Shown: positions 52,809-60,678 of the stretch, in pieces
How the letters are laid out: each line of letters opens with the position of its first letter
Numbering within the stretch: the first letter of the stretch is position 1
NCBI RefSeq assembly: GCF_029285175.1
Contig: NZ_JABEDH010000003.1
Location: 62,001-126,000, forward strand
Length of the DNA stretch: 64,000 nucleotides
Direction of reading: 5' to 3'
DNA from: Sulfitobacter sp. M05
GTDB lineage: Bacteria > Pseudomonadota > Alphaproteobacteria > Rhodobacterales > Rhodobacteraceae
Notes under the pieces: model-generated
Seen by the model: only the letters and a program-made list of their open reading frames with translations
Told to the model about the DNA's origin: nothing
The model's database searches: none
Made by a program: the position numbers and the translations under genes

Positions 52809-53407
52809 AACAACCACTTGGTGTGATCCTTGCCGGTGGGCAAGCGACCCGGATGGGCGGGGGCGACAAAGGCTTGTTACCGCTTGGTGGGCAAACCTTG
52901 TTGCAACGGGTTTTGGACAGGCTGGCCCCTCAGGTGGCGGATGTGGCGCTGAACGCAAATGGCGATCCGCTGCGGTTCGCGGCATTTGATCTGCCGATAC
53001 TGCCTGATTCCGTCACTGGTTTCGCCGGTCCGCTGGCTGGGGTTTTGGCCGGTCTGGATTGGGCGGCGGGGCAGGGGGCGGAAACGATTGTAACAGCCGC
53101 AGCCGACACGCCGTTTTTCCCTTGTGATCTGGTGCCGCAGCTCTTGCTGCGCAGCGAAGGCATGGCGCATCCGTTGGTCTTGGCCGCGACACCCGATGCA
53201 AAACGTGGGACAGCGCGCCACCCCACCTTTGGGCTGTGGCCCGTGGCATTGCGCGACGACCTGCGCGCAGCGCTGAACGGCGGGCTGCGCAAGGTGGTGC
53301 TATGGACCGAAAAACATGGTGGGCGCGAGGCGTTGTTCCCGCAAGAGCAGGCGTTCTTCAACGTTAACACACCCGCGGATTTGGCAGAGGCGGAGGCAAT
53401 GATATGA
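52805..53407 (+). CDS. mobA: Molybdenum cofactor guanylyltransferase
   Basis: MobA (200 residues) adds GMP to molybdenum cofactor to make the bis-MGD form used by formate dehydrogenase and other DMSO-reductase family enzymes. The nucleotide loop LAGGQATRMGGGDKGLLPLGG, LPDSVTGFAGPLAGVLAGL, AAADTPFFP and NVNTPADLAEAE are present. It overlaps fdhD and mobB by 4 bases each. Confidence 0.95.
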   Translation: MKQPLGVILAGGQATRMGGGDKGLLPLGGQTLLQRVLDRLAPQVADVALNANGDPLRFAAFDLPILPDSVTGFAGPLAGVLAGLDWAAGQGAETIVTAAADTPFFPCDLVPQLLLRSEGMAHPLVLAATPDAKRGTARHPTFGLWPVALRDDLRAALNGGLRKVVLWTEKHGGREALFPQEQAFFNVNTPADLAEAEAMI

Positions 53408-53898
53408 GGCTTTACGGGATTGTCGGATGGAAGAACGCGGGCAAAACCGGCCTGATGGAGCGCCTTGTCACGGAAATCACCGAGCGCGGGTTCAGCGTGT
53501 CTACCGTGAAACATGCACATCATGCTTTCGACGTTGATCATCAAGGCAAGGACAGTTTCCGCCACCGCGTCGCCGGTGCCACCGAAGTGTTGCTGGCCTC
53601 GCGCAACCGCTTTGCCCTGATGCATGAATTGCGCGATGAAGAGGAGCCCAGCCTGGCGGATTTGCTGACGCGGCTTGGTCCGGTCGATCTGGTGCTGATT
53701 GAGGGGTACAAACGCGATGGCCACCCCAAGGTCGAGGCCCATCGCAGTGTCACAGGAAACCCGTTGATCGCGCCGGAAGACCCCACCGTGCGCGCGGTTG
53801 CCAGCGACACGCCGCTGGACTTGGAGGTGCCTGTGTATGATCTGAACAACACGGTGCAAATCGCTGATTTCATTCTGGCCGAGGTGGGGCTGTGCTAG
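53404..53898 (+). CDS. mobB: Molybdopterin-guanine dinucleotide biosynthesis adaptor
   Basis: MobB (164 residues) is a P-loop GTPase that assists MobA. Walker A reads GWKNAGKTGLM, followed by VSTVKHAHHAFDVDHQGKDSFRHRVAGA and LVLIEGYKRDGHPKVEAHR, all typical. It overlaps the following fusion gene by 7 bases. Length is normal. Confidence 0.95.
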   Translation: MRLYGIVGWKNAGKTGLMERLVTEITERGFSVSTVKHAHHAFDVDHQGKDSFRHRVAGATEVLLASRNRFALMHELRDEEEPSLADLLTRLGPVDLVLIEGYKRDGHPKVEAHRSVTGNPLIAPEDPTVRAVASDTPLDLEVPVYDLNNTVQIADFILAEVGLC

Positions 53899-55958
53899 GG
53901 TTTGACACCATCGTTGCTGTTGATTGGAGCAGTGGCAACGACACCGGCCCACGCCCGCGCAAGGATGCCATTTGGGCGGCGGTTCACCGCAATGGCAAAG
54001 CACATGAACCGGTTTATCTGCGTAATCGCCAAGTGGCGCAGGAATGGCTAACGACGCTGTTTGCTGAAGAACAAGCGGCCGGTCGCCGCCTGCTGGCGGG
54101 CTTCGATTTTCCGTTTGGCTATCCGACGGGCTTTGCCACAGCGCTTGCTGGTTCTGCCGACCCTTTGGCGGTCTGGGACTGGTTTGAGGAACGGATCACC
54201 GACACCCCGCAAGAGAACAATCGGTTTGATCTAGCGGGTGCGATCAACCTTGCGCTTGGGAACGGCAAGGGGCCGTTTTGGTTCAACGGGCTGAAGCGTG
54301 AAATTGCGGGATTGGGCCGGAACAAACAAGGGTATGTAAACCTGTTTACCGACCGGCGGCGCTGTGAAGAGCTGGCCAAGGGGGCCTTTACCTGTTGGCA
54401 GATGGGCGGCACGGGCGCTGTTGGCGGGCAAATGATGACTGGTATGGCGGTGTTGGCGCGTTTGCGGCGGCAATTTGATGTGGCGATCTGGCCGTTTCAA
54501 TCGCTTGATGCGCCAATCGCTTGTGTGGAAATTTGGCCCTCGCTAACGGCTGGACCCGCACCTGACGGCATGATCAAGGATGCGTGGCAAGTTGCCGAGG
54601 TTGCACGGCAAATTGCATCTTTGGGGGCCGATCGCCTGCACGAAATACTGGATGTCGAGGCACCGCAGGAAGGGTGGATTTTTGGTCTGGGGTATGAGGC
54701 GGAATTACAAACGCCCCCACTTCGCAACGATTGTTTTGCCCTGCCTGCCGGGGTTCATTGGACACCCGTGGACGAGGCGCTTGATCTGCTGAAAGACCGG
54801 TTGGCCCCTGTTGCGGGCATTGAAACACTGCCGGCCATGCAGGCTTTGGGGCGCGTCTTGGCGACACCGGTGGCGGCGTTGCGGTCAAATCCGCCGCTGC
54901 CCAATACGGCGGTTGACGGCTACGGATTTGCTGGCGGTCGCGGTGCCGGTGCGCATGTGCTGCCTTTGGCAAAGGGACGCGCGGCTGCCGGTGATGCGCC
55001 GGCAGAGCTGATCGAGGGGCGCGCGGTTCGGGTGTTGACAGGGGCCGCTTTACCGCGCGGGGTGGACACCGTGGTCTTGCAGGAAGACGTTGTTCTGAGG
55101 GACGGGGAAATCCGGTTTTCTGGTCCGGTCAAGGCTGGATCGAATACCAGAAAAGCGGGTGAAGATGTAAAGGCAGGTCAGGAAATCCTTGCCTCAGGGC
55201 GGCGACTGACACCGGCTGATCTGGCGTTGATGGCGGCGTCCGGTGTGGGCGACGTGCAATTGCGCAAGGCCTTGAGAGTGGGCATCCTGTCTACAGGGGA
55301 CGAACTGGTTGAGGCTGGCGAAACAGCTGTCGCGGGTCAGATACATGACGCCAATCGGCCCATGCTGAGCGGGCTGGTGACCTCCTTTGGTCACGACTGT
55401 GTCGATCTTGGCCGCGCGCCTGATGATCGTGCCGCGTTGGGCAAGCGGCTGGATGTCGCAAGCAGCAAAGTGGATGTGATCCTGACCAGCGGTGGTGCCT
55501 CTGCGGGGGACGAGGATCATATGTCAGCGATCTTGCAAGAGGCGGGCGCATTGTCGCTTTGGCGGATTGCGATTAAACCGGGCAGGCCGCTGGCACTGGG
55601 GATGTGGAAAGGTGTACCGGTTTTCGGATTGCCGGGAAACCCAGTGGCAGCAATGGTTTGCACGCTAATCTTTGCGCGCCCTGCGATGGATGTTCTGGCC
55701 GGTGCGGCATGGGCTGTGCCGCAGGGATTTGACGTACCTGCCGGGTTTACCAAGACGAAAAAGGCCGGGCGACGCGAATACCTGCGGGCGCGTATTCGGG
55801 ACGGGCGCGCCGAGGTTTTTGCCTCGGAAGGGTCTGGGCGGGTTAGCGGGCTATCGTGGGCGGAAGGATTGATCGAACTGCCCGAACCGGCCGGCACCAT
55901 CAACGCCGGCGATCTGGTGCGGTATATTCCTTACGGCAGTTTCGGCGTGCAGGCCTAG
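53892..55958 (+). CDS. moeA: RNase H-like domain fused to MoeA molybdopterin molybdotransferase
   Basis: A 688-residue fusion starting at GTG. Residues about 292-688 are MoeA, which inserts molybdate into adenylated molybdopterin: LPNTAVDGYGF (D342), ILSTGDELVEAG, ILTSGGASAGDEDH, KPGRPLALG and VFGLPGNPVAAMV. The N-terminal 285 residues are not MoeA. They show acidic residues in beta-like contexts (VAVDWSS D11, LAGFDFPFG D72, CVEIWPSL E213, IKDAWQVAEVA D230) that resemble DUF429/RNase H-like folds. The role of this domain is unknown. The MoeA assignment is firm and the N-terminal fold is an inference. Confidence 0.88.
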   Translation: MLGFDTIVAVDWSSGNDTGPRPRKDAIWAAVHRNGKAHEPVYLRNRQVAQEWLTTLFAEEQAAGRRLLAGFDFPFGYPTGFATALAGSADPLAVWDWFEERITDTPQENNRFDLAGAINLALGNGKGPFWFNGLKREIAGLGRNKQGYVNLFTDRRRCEELAKGAFTCWQMGGTGAVGGQMMTGMAVLARLRRQFDVAIWPFQSLDAPIACVEIWPSLTAGPAPDGMIKDAWQVAEVARQIASLGADRLHEILDVEAPQEGWIFGLGYEAELQTPPLRNDCFALPAGVHWTPVDEALDLLKDRLAPVAGIETLPAMQALGRVLATPVAALRSNPPLPNTAVDGYGFAGGRGAGAHVLPLAKGRAAAGDAPAELIEGRAVRVLTGAALPRGVDTVVLQEDVVLRDGEIRFSGPVKAGSNTRKAGEDVKAGQEILASGRRLTPADLALMAASGVGDVQLRKALRVGILSTGDELVEAGETAVAGQIHDANRPMLSGLVTSFGHDCVDLGRAPDDRAALGKRLDVASSKVDVILTSGGASAGDEDHMSAILQEAGALSLWRIAIKPGRPLALGMWKGVPVFGLPGNPVAAMVCTLIFARPAMDVLAGAAWAVPQGFDVPAGFTKTKKAGRREYLRARIRDGRAEVFASEGSGRVSGLSWAEGLIELPEPAGTINAGDLVRYIPYGSFGVQA

Positions 55959-55960
55959 CT

Positions 55961-57040
55961 CTAATCAAACGTGCCTGCACAGCGCCCCAGCAACATGAAG
56001 GCGCGGGCGGTTCGGGTGTCGGACAGGGCGGAAATTTCAGTGTCAGAGGCGGTTTTCTCAAAGCCTGAAAACGTCTGGTCGAACCGGCGCAGGAAGTGGT
56101 GTGCCGCGTCACGAAAGATCGGGTCCTGTTTCATCCGTGCATTTGTCAACGCCAGAGAGGATCTGTCGCGAATGCCCCCCAGCGGGGCGATGGCACGGCC
56201 GCGCGCACCTTGGGCAAAGTGCCGCCAGACTTCAGGGCGGGCCCGGTCAGGGCGCAGATCATCCATATAGATTCCATCCTGACTCATCAGGGTCAGCACG
56301 TCCTGCGATGCCTGCACCAACTGCGAGGTTGAACGGTCCTTGAGCGCCCGGCGCAGGGAGGCAAAGCCGACCTCATCTTCGGCAGTCTCGGGAAAGTTCA
56401 GGGCGCGGATAAAATCGTCATTCGACAACAGCGGGGCCATGTCAGCGGCCTGTGTCCCAAGGGCCAGAGCGGGCTGATCATCACCGGCTTTGGTGGGTTC
56501 CGGCGGTGCCTTTGGCCGGCCGGATTCATCCCGGCGCGATTGAAATGTTGCAAGGGCGGTTTCGGTTTTGCGCGCGGCGGCGGCGATCTCGTCCAGCTTG
56601 CGGGTCACAGAGGGTTCCGTGCGATTGTTTTGGCCCTGTTGCTGGGTGATATAGGCCTGCCGGATGGCATCAATGGATGATTGTAAGCGCTGGCTTTCTT
56701 CGCGCATGACGCGGCTGGCCTTTGCCGCAGTGGCCGCAACCCAGATCATCGCCACGGGCATAAAAATTGCCAGCATTGTCATCAGAAACCGCAAGCTCTG
56801 CGCGCTTTCATCGCCGCTGCTTTCATCGCGCAGGATCAGGAAAAAGAACGCAGCCCCCAGTAACCATACACCGCTGAGCGCCAGCGCAAGGATTTCGATC
56901 GAGGTGATCGTTTCCGGGCGCGGTTTGTCGTAAATGCCCAAAGATGTGGGCCGGCCCGAAATACCCGTTACTTTGACGGTGGCGGTTTGGGCCGGTGGGT
57001 TTCCGGCCTGGGCCGGGTCTGTCTGGTCTGGGTCAGTCAT
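55961..57040 (-). CDS. Two-helix membrane protein, unknown function
   Basis: A 359-residue protein with a Pro/Thr-rich N-terminus, two membrane helices (about 48-70 and 84-105), a charged coiled-coil-like stretch (about 108-175) and a soluble C-terminal domain (about 205-355) that contains GFASLRRALKDRSTSQLVQASQDVLTLMSQDGIYMDDL. It is probably an inner-membrane protein with a large cytoplasmic part. I do not recognise a named family. It ends 2 bases from the convergent moeA fusion gene and precedes nothing on its own strand; greA lies 14 bases upstream of its start and may share the transcript. Confidence 0.72.
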   Translation of the reverse strand: MTDPDQTDPAQAGNPPAQTATVKVTGISGRPTSLGIYDKPRPETITSIEILALALSGVWLLGAAFFFLILRDESSGDESAQSLRFLMTMLAIFMPVAMIWVAATAAKASRVMREESQRLQSSIDAIRQAYITQQQGQNNRTEPSVTRKLDEIAAAARKTETALATFQSRRDESGRPKAPPEPTKAGDDQPALALGTQAADMAPLLSNDDFIRALNFPETAEDEVGFASLRRALKDRSTSQLVQASQDVLTLMSQDGIYMDDLRPDRARPEVWRHFAQGARGRAIAPLGGIRDRSSLALTNARMKQDPIFRDAAHHFLRRFDQTFSGFEKTASDTEISALSDTRTARAFMLLGRCAGTFD

Positions 57041-57054
57041 CTGCGCGGTCCAAT

Positions 57055-57525
57055 TCAGGCATAGACGATCTTGAGGACCTCATAGGATCGGACACCGCCG
57101 GGGGTGCGCACTTCGACGCTGTCACCCTCATCCTTGCCGATCAGGGCGCGGGCAATCGGGGATTTGATGTTCAGCAGGCCGTCTTCGATCTTGGCCTCGT
57201 ATTCGCCGACAATCTGATAGGTCTTTTCTTCGTCGGTGTCTTCATCCACCAACGTAACGACGGCCCCGAACTTGATTGATCCGGACAGTTTCGCGGGGTC
57301 AATCACATCAGCGAGTGAAATCGCCCCTTCCAATTCCTTGACGCGGCCCTCGATAAAGGACTGCTTTTCCTTGGCTGAATGATATTCGGCGTTTTCGGAC
57401 AGGTCACCATGTTCGCGGGCTTCGGCGATTGCCGTGATGATGGCGGGGCGCTCGACGGTTTTCAGCTGCTTCAGTTCCGTCTCAAGGGCGGTGTGCCCGG
57501 CGCGGGTCATTGGAATCTTTTCCAT
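57055..57525 (-). CDS. greA: Transcription elongation factor GreA
   Basis: GreA (156 residues) rescues backtracked RNA polymerase by stimulating transcript cleavage. The N-terminal coiled coil carries the acidic tip ([26 protein letters not shown], with the D/E pair), and the C-terminal globular domain has [21 protein letters not shown] and [23 protein letters not shown]. Length and motifs are normal. A hairpin terminator upstream separates it from the glyoxalase-family gene. Confidence 0.96.
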   Translation of the reverse strand: MEKIPMTRAGHTALETELKQLKTVERPAIITAIAEAREHGDLSENAEYHSAKEKQSFIEGRVKELEGAISLADVIDPAKLSGSIKFGAVVTLVDEDTDEEKTYQIVGEYEAKIEDGLLNIKSPIARALIGKDEGDSVEVRTPGGVRSYEVLKIVYA

Positions 57526-57580
57526 GGCATTTGTCCACGTACAGAGGGCCGCGCACCGCAGTGTTGCGGGTGAACGGCCG

Positions 57581-57611
57581 TTAAAAGGTCAGGTCGTTGG
57601 TTACCTGACCT
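57581..57611 (-). terminator. Intrinsic terminator of the glyoxalase-family gene
   Basis: On the minus strand a perfect 9-bp stem (AGGTCAGGT and ACCTGACCT, 8-base loop) is followed directly by TTTT. It lies 56 bases past the stop of the VOC-family gene and before greA, so it separates the two transcripts. Confidence 0.7.
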
Positions 57612-57666
57612 AAAGTGGTGTGGAAATGCAAGGCCCATCGCAGGGATGCGCGGCCTTGCGCGGGTA

Positions 57667-58044
57667 TCAGTATTGCACAACCTCGAATTCGATCCCGTCA
57701 GCGTCGTGAAAGTAGAAGCGCCGCCCGGGTTCATAATCGGCGTGGTTGCCGGTTTTAAAGCCTTGCGCCTTTACGGCGGTTTCCATGGCATCAAGGTCTT
57801 CGACCACCACGGCGATGTGGTTCAGGCATCCGACCTGCGTATAGTTTACACCCTTGGCCAATACGTCGTCGCCGGGTGTGTAAAGGGCAACATATTGTGT
57901 ATCTGTTCCGACATGCACGGTGTGCCCGCCCGCCATGGCGTCACCCTGCCAGCGGATATGCCAGCCGAAAACCGTTTCCATCCAGCGCGCGGTGGCAAGC
58001 GGATCGGGGACAGTGAAATTTGCGTGTTCCAATATGGCCGTCAT
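57667..58044 (-). CDS. VOC/glyoxalase family protein
   Basis: A 125-residue metal-dependent vicinal oxygen chelate protein resembling lactoylglutathione lyase. It begins MTAILEHANFTVPDP and has paired beta-alpha-beta-beta-beta modules; likely metal ligands are His8, the His in NHIAVVVEDLDA and Glu near the C-terminus (GIEFEVVQY). Its promoter appears to be controlled by the divergent SoxR gene. That suggests a role in detoxifying a reactive or redox-active compound, or in resistance to one. The substrate is unknown. Confidence 0.85.
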   Translation of the reverse strand: MTAILEHANFTVPDPLATARWMETVFGWHIRWQGDAMAGGHTVHVGTDTQYVALYTPGDDVLAKGVNYTQVGCLNHIAVVVEDLDAMETAVKAQGFKTGNHADYEPGRRFYFHDADGIEFEVVQY

Positions 58045-58079
58045 GGTTTTTCCTTTGCTGTTGTCTAGGTGATAAATCC

Positions 58080-58110
58080 GTTGTAATTTCTAAACCTAAC
58101 TTTAGGTCAA
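58080..58110 (-). promoter_or_regulatory. MerR/SoxR-type promoter of the glyoxalase-family gene
   Basis: Reading the minus strand, TTGACC (58110-58105) and TACAAC (58085-58080) form -35 and -10 elements separated by 19 bp, the over-long spacing that MerR-family activators need. A 14-bp dyad (ACCTAA-CT-TTAGGT on the plus strand, 58094-58107) lies in that spacer, as SoxR operators do. The start codon is 36 bases past the -10. This layout predicts activation of the VOC gene by the adjacent SoxR. Confidence 0.68.
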
Positions 58111-58132
58111 GGTATTTTTTAGGAGAATTTGA

Positions 58133-58591
58133 GTGGCAAAGGACGGGCTGACGATTGGGGCATTGGCGTCGCGTACGGGGTTGGCCGTGTCAGCCATCCG
58201 CTATTATGAGGCGCAGGGGTTGATTAAACCGTGGCGCAATACTGGCGGACAACGGCGGTTTGAACGGGCAGACCTACGCCGGCTCAGCTTTGTTATGATC
58301 GCCCAACAGTTCGGATTTACCCTGCCGCAGATCAAGGAACAGCTGGATCAGTTGCCCCATGGCAGTGCGCCGACCAAGAACGACTGGATCAAAATCAGCA
58401 AAGGGTTTCGCGCGACACTGGATGCACGGATCGCAACCCTGACGAAATTGCGTGACAATCTGGACGGCTGCATCGGCTGCGGCTGCCTAAGTCTGGACGT
58501 TTGCGCCTTGTATAACCCCAAGGACCGGGCGGCGGAAAACGGCAACGGGCCGCGCTATCTGATGGGGGACAGACCCGTGCGTCAGGGATAG
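58133..58591 (+). CDS. soxR: Redox-sensitive transcriptional activator SoxR
   Basis: SoxR (152 residues) is a MerR-family regulator. The winged HTH is at 6-50 (LTIGALASRTGLAVSAIRYYEAQGLI), then a dimerisation helix. The [2Fe-2S] ligands are complete as C113-x2-C116-x-C118-x5-C124 (DGCIGCGCLSLDVC). Oxidation of the cluster by redox-cycling compounds activates target promoters. GTG start at 58133 with AGGAG 7 bases upstream. It faces a VOC-family gene across a promoter with a 19-bp spacer, so that gene is its likely direct target; no soxS is expected in this group. Confidence 0.93.
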   Translation: MAKDGLTIGALASRTGLAVSAIRYYEAQGLIKPWRNTGGQRRFERADLRRLSFVMIAQQFGFTLPQIKEQLDQLPHGSAPTKNDWIKISKGFRATLDARIATLTKLRDNLDGCIGCGCLSLDVCALYNPKDRAAENGNGPRYLMGDRPVRQG

Positions 58592-58605
58592 GTCATCGTC
58601 ATCCC

Positions 58606-58635
58606 GGTGCTTTGTTGTTTCGCCCGAAAAGCACC
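58606..58635. repeat. Inverted repeat downstream of soxR
   Basis: An 8-bp perfect dyad (GGTGCTTT and AAAGCACC, 14-base loop) begins 14 bases past the soxR stop. It may mark the end of the soxR transcript but lacks a T-run. The remaining bases up to the ETF-QO start (about 230) contain no supported gene or recognisable promoter. Confidence 0.35.
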
Positions 58636-58864
58636 TGCGCCCTTCGTAAGGAAACGCTTCTTTCATTTCGGGAGCAGGCCACGGATCAACGGAACTTCGC
58701 GGCGGCGATGCCGGGGTGAGCAAAACGGCATTTTGCGTGCAAAAACGGGCAAAATTCATGCCTTAGGTGGCAACAATGGCGTTTTTACGCATCGTCCTGA
58801 TTGCAATGAAGCCCCGCGTGGTTTAGCGAATTCCAAACTGTATTTGACCAAAGGAACTCTTGCC

Positions 58865-60511
58865 ATGGCCGAGATCGAGCGTGAAGCAATGGAATATGAC
58901 GTCGTCATCGTCGGGGCGGGGCCTGCGGGTCTGTCTGCGGCGATCCGGCTCAAGCAGCTTGATGCCGATTGTAACGTGGTTGTCCTTGAAAAAGGATCCG
59001 AAGTCGGGGCGCATATCCTGTCCGGTGCGGTGCTTGACCCCTGCGGTCTGGACAAGCTGATCCCGGATTGGAAGGCCAAAGGTGCGCCGCTGAATGTGCC
59101 TGTGAAAGAAGATAACTTCTATGCACTTGGCGAAGCTGGCAAGGTGCGCCTGCCAAACTTCATCATGCCTCCTTTGATGAACAACCACGGCAACTACATC
59201 GTGTCGATGGGCAATGTGTGCCGCTGGATGGCTGAGCAGGCCGAAGAGCTGGGCGTTGAGATTTTCCCGGGCATGGCCTGTTCCGAGATTGTTTATGGCG
59301 AAAACGGCGAAGTCAAAGGCGTGGTTGCTGGTGAGTTCGGCAAAAATGCAGACGGCAGTCATGGCGACGGCTATGAGCCGGGCATGGAGCTGCACGGCAA
59401 ATACGTGTTCTTTTCCGAAGGTGTGCGCGGCAGTCTGAGCAAACAGGTGATTGCGAAGTATAACCTTGATGCCGATTGCGATGTGCCAAAATTCGGCCTT
59501 GGGATGAAAGAGATCTGGGAAATCGACCCGTCCAAGCATAACGAAGGCGAAGTAACCCACACCATGGGCTGGCCTTTGGGAACCAAGAACACCGGTGGTA
59601 CCTTCATCTATCATCTTGAGAACAATCAAGTTTACGTCGGCATGATCGTCGACCTGAACTATAAGAACCCGCATCTCTACCCCTACATGGAGTTCCAGCG
59701 CTTTAAACACCACCCGATGGTTTCCAAGCTGTTGGAAGGCGGCAAACGCGTGGCCTATGGTGCCCGCGCCGTGACCAAAGGTGGCATTCAGTCGATCCCG
59801 AAATCTGCGTTCCCCGGAGGGGCCTTGCTGGGCTGTTCCGCAGGGCTGGTGAACCTGCCGCGGATTAAGGGCAACCACAATGCGATGCTGTCCGGTATCG
59901 CAGCGGCGGAGGCCGCGATGGAAGCGATCAAGGCGGACCGCAGCGGTGACGTACTGGAAGCCTATGACGCGGAATTGCGCAGCGGCGAGGTGGGCAAAGA
60001 CCTCAAGAAAGTCCGCAATGTGGCTCCGCTGAACGGCCGCTACGGCTTGTTGGGCGGTCTTGCGATCGGTGGCTTTGACATGTGGTGCAACACGCTGGGC
60101 TTTTCCCTGCTGGGCACGTTGAAGCACGGCAAGTCCGATGCTGAATCGACAGAACCCGCTTCAAAACACAAGGTTATTGATTACCCCAAACCCGACGGCA
60201 AACTCAGCTTTGACCGCCTGACCAATGTGGCGTTTTCCTTTACCAATCACGAAGAAAGCCAGCCGGCCCATCTGACGCTGAAAGATGCCTCTGTTCCGGT
60301 TGATGTTAACCTGCCGAAATTTGCGGGCCCTTCCGCGCGCTATTGTCCGGCAGGGGTGTATGAATTTGTCGGTGAAGGCGCAGAACAGAAGTTTCAGATT
60401 AACTTCCAGAACTGTGTGCATTGTAAAACCTGCGATATTAAAGACCCCAGCCAGAACATCGTCTGGACCACTCCGCAGGGCGGCGACGGGCCAAACTATC
60501 CGAACATGTAA
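58865..60511 (+). CDS. Electron transfer flavoprotein-ubiquinone oxidoreductase
   Basis: ETF-QO (548 residues) passes electrons from acyl-CoA and other dehydrogenases, through ETF, to ubiquinone in the inner membrane. The N-terminal FAD site is VVIVGAGPAGLSAAIRLKQ. The quinone-binding middle region has GMKEIWEIDPSKH and GWPLGTKNTGGTFIYH. The C-terminal 4Fe-4S domain carries YCPAGVYEF and NCVHCKTCDIKDPSQNIVW, then GGDGPNYPNM. I chose ATG at 58865 (MAEIERE); the frame is open for 86 codons upstream without family similarity. AAAGGAA precedes it. Confidence 0.95.
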   Translation: MAEIEREAMEYDVVIVGAGPAGLSAAIRLKQLDADCNVVVLEKGSEVGAHILSGAVLDPCGLDKLIPDWKAKGAPLNVPVKEDNFYALGEAGKVRLPNFIMPPLMNNHGNYIVSMGNVCRWMAEQAEELGVEIFPGMACSEIVYGENGEVKGVVAGEFGKNADGSHGDGYEPGMELHGKYVFFSEGVRGSLSKQVIAKYNLDADCDVPKFGLGMKEIWEIDPSKHNEGEVTHTMGWPLGTKNTGGTFIYHLENNQVYVGMIVDLNYKNPHLYPYMEFQRFKHHPMVSKLLEGGKRVAYGARAVTKGGIQSIPKSAFPGGALLGCSAGLVNLPRIKGNHNAMLSGIAAAEAAMEAIKADRSGDVLEAYDAELRSGEVGKDLKKVRNVAPLNGRYGLLGGLAIGGFDMWCNTLGFSLLGTLKHGKSDAESTEPASKHKVIDYPKPDGKLSFDRLTNVAFSFTNHEESQPAHLTLKDASVPVDVNLPKFAGPSARYCPAGVYEFVGEGAEQKFQINFQNCVHCKTCDIKDPSQNIVWTTPQGGDGPNYPNM

Positions 60512-60545
60512 CCGGATGCAGGCAAGAGCCTGACGGGAGCAAGAC

Positions 60546-60576
60546 AAAAGGGCGGGGTTTTTCCCCGCCTTTTTTT
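60546..60576 (+). terminator. Intrinsic terminator after ETF-QO
   Basis: A 7-bp GC stem (GGCGGGG and CCCCGCC, TTTTT loop) flanked by AAAA and seven T residues lies 39 bases past the ETF-QO stop. It is a classical rho-independent terminator, and the flanking A and T runs would also make it work on the other strand. Confidence 0.88.
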
Positions 60577-60678
60577 GGCTGAAATCCGCCTCACAGGACT
60601 GTCATGTCCTGCGCCGCGCCATTGCGCTTGCAGGTAGACCTGATAGCTTTGCATGCAAATCAAAGAGGCAGTCGAGAT

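Noticed and set aside
58823-60127. 434-codon open frame antisense to ETF-QO
   Set aside because: Rich in His, Gln and Arg as expected of a complementary-strand artefact; ETF-QO covers the region with clear motifs.
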